The notes beneath the pieces were generated by a model. The model saw only the letters and a program-made list of their open reading frames with translations, was not told the DNA's origin and did not search any database. Shown here one piece after another: positions 5,702-7,519 of a stretch of 7,519 nt of DNA (positions are counted from its first letter, which is position 1; every line of letters starts with the position of its first letter). The position numbers were made by a program, and so were the translations under genes. The stretch spans positions 1 to 7,519 of the forward strand of contig JAGVXW010000014.1 of assembly GCA_018303575.1 (NCBI GenBank), in the 5' to 3' direction. Origin of the DNA: Candidatus Woesearchaeota archaeon (GTDB lineage Archaea > Nanobdellota > Nanobdellia > Woesearchaeales > WJIZ01).

Positions 5702-5727
5702 GTAGAGTAACCAATAGGGCACGAAAG

Positions 5728-7044
5728 ATGATAAAGAGAATCCTTTTTTTCTTGGTGTTCCTTGTTGTAGCTTTTGGCGTTTTTGCCCAAGGCGAGGCCA
5801 AAAAGCTTTCTCCCTGTTCGTCTGGCGGGTTGGCCACCTCAGTCCATAACAGGTTTCAGATGAGCTATAGCGACGAGGATTTCATTCAGGTTAATGACAT
5901 AGACGTATTGAAAGATGTAAGCCAGCTGAAGGATTTAACTTGTTTGCAATATCTGGATGCGACGGATAGGGCGGTTAAGGGGGATATTGGCAATTTGAGG
6001 AATCTGGTAAATTTAGAGGTTTTTAGCCTGTATTCTAATCCGGAGGTTTATGGAGACATCTGCTCGTTGGCAGGAGCTACAAACTTAAGGACCCTGAAAT
6101 TTGCTTTTGACCCAAATGTAACAGGGAATATTTCCTGCTTAAAAGGCCTAACAAAGCTGGAAACTTTTGCTATGACTCATACCCAGATTTATGGAGATCT
6201 GTCTGTTTTTGCCAATATGCCCAACTTAAAGGCAATGTATGTCAGCGGCACGTATATCACAGGCGATATTTGCGCATTGAGCAATCTGACCCATCTTGAA
6301 GAGCTGGGGATAGCGGATGAGTATCCTGGAAATCCGGAGATCATCGGAGATTTATCGTGCCTTGATAACCTGCAAAAGCTGAAAAGAGTTTCTATCTATA
6401 ATACCGGTACAACGAATTGCGAACACTTCACCAGGTCCCACCCCAATATTGCGCAGATGGGGCCAACGGAATCCGGAAGGCCAGCCGGAGGAGGGTGCTC
6501 AAAAGAGTCTTTGGGCACCTTGGTGGATGTCGCTCAAAGATATGAGAAGAAAATAGGCAAAGAAGTGCAGACCGAAGTGAGGGGAAAGCCCGGTTACAAT
6601 AAGCCCGAGGGGCCTCCAGAAGAATGCGTCTCGAATGGAGAGTTTATCGGTGAGGAGGAGTGCGGGGCGCTGGTGGATACTAAAGGCACTGACGGCCGAA
6701 ATGTGCAAGACCGTGGCCAACGGAATTTGATAACGAAGCTTATTGATTGGTTGAAGCGCTTGTTTGGGTGGAATCCCAGCACTGACGCCGGCCCATCTCG
6801 CCAGCCTGAAGAAAAGAATCAAATACGGTCGCCTGAGGACAGGAATCAAACACGGTCTCAAGCTGGGCCTGGAGGCTGCGGATCTCAAGCTGAATGCGAC
6901 GTTTTCTGTTCGAGACCGGAAAATCAAGAGGAATGTTCTAAATTTGCGGCGCCAGACGAAGGGCCTCCAAAAGAATGCACTGTTGATGGAAAGTTTATTG
7001 GAGTAGCGCAATGCAAGGCCATGATGGAAGAAAAGCGTTCGTGA
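5728..7044 (+). CDS. Secreted leucine-rich-repeat protein with Cys-rich C-terminal modules
   Basis: A signal peptide is clear: basic MIKR, a hydrophobic core to about residue 19 and a likely cut after Ala20 (VFA/QGE). Residues about 59-227 hold seven leucine-rich repeats of 23-28 residues with the pattern GDIxxLxxLxxLxxL (for example 83-106, 107-130, 131-153, 154-176, 177-204, 205-227), a curved binding scaffold. The C-terminal part is low-complexity and Cys-rich. A module GPPxECxxxGxFIGxxxC occurs at 295-312 and again at 412-429, with the same 11-residue gap between its Cys. Between them lie an amphipathic LITKLIDWLKRLFGW (334-348), a tandem nine-residue repeat (360-377) and a four-Cys motif, C384, C390, C394 and C403. 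There is no membrane anchor after the signal, so it is secreted or surface-associated by other means. Its ligand is unknown; attachment or cell-cell contact is a guess. Confidence 0.88.
   Translation: MIKRILFFLVFLVVAFGVFAQGEAKKLSPCSSGGLATSVHNRFQMSYSDEDFIQVNDIDVLKDVSQLKDLTCLQYLDATDRAVKGDIGNLRNLVNLEVFSLYSNPEVYGDICSLAGATNLRTLKFAFDPNVTGNISCLKGLTKLETFAMTHTQIYGDLSVFANMPNLKAMYVSGTYITGDICALSNLTHLEELGIADEYPGNPEIIGDLSCLDNLQKLKRVSIYNTGTTNCEHFTRSHPNIAQMGPTESGRPAGGGCSKESLGTLVDVAQRYEKKIGKEVQTEVRGKPGYNKPEGPPEECVSNGEFIGEEECGALVDTKGTDGRNVQDRGQRNLITKLIDWLKRLFGWNPSTDAGPSRQPEEKNQIRSPEDRNQTRSQAGPGGCGSQAECDVFCSRPENQEECSKFAAPDEGPPKECTVDGKFIGVAQCKAMMEEKRS
6805..6858 (+). repeat. 27-base in-frame tandem duplication
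   Basis: Two consecutive 27-base copies (6805-6831 and 6832-6858) encode PEEKNQIRS and PEDRNQTRS in the linker of the leucine-rich-repeat protein. The copies have diverged at a few positions, so the duplication is not brand new. Confidence 0.75.
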
Positions 7045-7091
7045 AGAGAGTTTCGTAAGCTTTGCCGCTTGAACAGTGGATCTTCACGAAC
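7037..7091. terminator. 11-base inverted repeat between convergent genes
   Basis: GTTCGTGAAGA (7037-7047, spanning the stop codon of the leucine-rich-repeat gene) is exactly complementary to TCTTCACGAAC (7081-7091) across a 33-base loop that holds a smaller AAGC/GCTT stem. A degenerate second copy of the right arm (TTTTCATGAACGCT) follows at 7099-7112. Its position between two convergent genes suggests a shared transcript end or a processing hairpin. There is no strong T-run, so the terminator role is inferred. Confidence 0.4.
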
Positions 7092-7110
7092 TATTCCCTT
7101 TTCATGAACG

Positions 7111-7245
7111 CTACCCAGAAATCAAACTAACGAACTCTTTCTCGGTCTTCGTTATCGCCCGATTCTCAGTTTTGAGCATATCGGAGATAAATTTCTCAGC
7201 TTCCTTCCCTTTTAAGGTGGGCGTTTTTCTGATGGGTTGTGCCAT
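7111..7245 (-). CDS. Small antitoxin-like protein, 44 residues
   Basis: The minus strand encodes a 44-residue protein starting MAQPIRKTPTLKGKEAEKF, continuing with an ISDMLKTENRAITKTEK helix and ending FVSLISG. The pattern of a short basic start, then TPxLKGKEAEKF, then a charged helix recalls the small proteins that pair with toxins in archaea and bacteria, whose N terminus often reads TPVLKGKDAERF. This resemblance is from memory and I cannot name a family. No toxin gene follows: downstream there are only 66 bases before the convergent leucine-rich-repeat stop. Support for a real gene comes from the well-placed TATA box at 7274-7281, which predicts a nearly leaderless mRNA, and from the family-like sequence. 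The opposite-strand frame at 7076-7261 is best seen as its shadow. Confidence 0.6.
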   Translation of the reverse strand: MAQPIRKTPTLKGKEAEKFISDMLKTENRAITKTEKEFVSLISG

Positions 7246-7273
7246 GGTATCTGGCTTATGATAAACGCTTATC

Positions 7274-7281
7274 TTTTATAA
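7274..7281 (-). promoter_or_regulatory. TATA box of the small antitoxin-like gene
   Basis: The minus strand reads TTATAAAA about 29 bases before the ATG at 7245. The predicted transcript start lies within about 7 bases of the ATG, and there is no Shine-Dalgarno site, which fits leaderless translation. Confidence 0.5.
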
Positions 7282-7394
7282 TACTTTCTTGGCCGTGCGG
7301 AATCTTTCCATAACCGAGGGGAACTGAGCCGACAATTAAATATTTTCAATATAGCAATAAAATACCCAATCCGCATATAAAGGCAGAGGCAAAC

Positions 7395-7402
7395 TTTATA
7401 TA
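7395..7402 (+). promoter_or_regulatory. TATA box of the DUF378 gene, with adjacent dyad
   Basis: TTTATATA lies about 40 bases before the ATG at 7439, predicting a transcript start near 7424. A 6-base dyad, ATAGGG/CCCTAT (7400-7405, 7411-7416), sits between the TATA box and that start, a position where a repressor could block transcription. The rest of 7285-7390 is AT-rich with no gene that I can see. Confidence 0.6.
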
Positions 7403-7438
7403 GGGTACTCCCCTATGAGAGCGTTTAGAGGTGATTTG

Positions 7439-7519
7439 ATGGCGAAAAACGTCATTGAACAAGTAGCCCAGTGGCTGGTCATCATCGGTGGCCTGAACTG
7501 GGGTCTGGTCGGAGCCTTT
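7439..7519 (+). CDS. DUF378 family membrane protein, 5' part
   Basis: Only the first 27 residues are in the window. They contain WLVIIGGLNWGLVGAF, the signature of the first membrane helix of DUF378 proteins (YuzA-like). These are short, usually 65-80 residue, two-helix membrane proteins of unknown function found in bacteria and archaea. The start is supported by AGAGGTGA a few bases upstream and by the TATA box at 7395-7402. The gene is cut by the window edge, not broken. Confidence 0.85.
   Translation, partial: MAKNVIEQVAQWLVIIGGLNWGLVGAF

Noticed and set aside
7076..7261. 61-residue plus-strand frame
   Set aside because: It has no ribosome binding site or plausible promoter and is antisense to the antitoxin-like gene, which has a well-placed TATA box and a family-like sequence.

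Overview
This window looks archaeal. It carries the stalk ribosomal protein genes in the archaeal order L1-L10-L12. The L12 is of the P1/P2 type and ends in LGALFG. An archaeal-type coiled-coil protein of the COG1340 kind lies next to them, and TATA boxes of the form TTTATATA sit at suitable distances upstream of several genes. Compact layout, short ribosomal proteins and a secreted Cys-rich leucine-rich-repeat protein would fit a DPANN-type or other uncultivated archaeon, but this placement is inference.

Layout, left to right. (1) Positions 1-2340, plus strand: a tightly packed three-gene cluster made of an unrecognised protein of about 307 residues, an isochorismatase-fold cysteine hydrolase closest in motif pattern to biuret/triuret hydrolases, and a class I SAM-dependent methyltransferase-like protein. 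The first two overlap by ATGA and the last two are 4 bases apart. (2) Positions 2373-5489, minus strand: ribosomal L1, L10 and L12, then the coiled-coil protein, read right to left from a clear TATA box near 5554. (3) Positions 5490-5727: a divergent intergenic region with an array of about 20-base repeats between the L1 promoter and the promoter of the next gene. (4) Positions 5728-7044, plus strand: a secreted leucine-rich-repeat protein with a duplicated Cys-containing C-terminal module. (5) Positions 7111-7245, minus strand: a 44-residue antitoxin-like gene. (6) From 7439, plus strand: the start of a DUF378 membrane protein, cut by the window edge.

The most unusual structure is a family of GC-rich palindromic elements of about 65 bases. 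Three copies can be aligned by eye. Two lie as an inverted pair in the spacer between L12 and the coiled-coil gene (3303-3369 and 3376-3439). The third (4764-4830) lies inside the ribosomal L1 reading frame and supplies about 22 residues of its extended C-terminal tail. Each copy has an outer stem closing two hairpins, and two of the three are free of stop codons in all six frames. This recalls the Rickettsia palindromic elements that insert into protein genes, but in an archaeal stalk operon.

A second unexplained structure is the repeat array at 5577-5677. It holds four direct copies and one inverted copy of a TGTGTAnnAAGTC-like unit, bounded by an 11-base perfect inverted repeat, and lies directly upstream of the L1 operon TATA box. 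It looks like an operator array.
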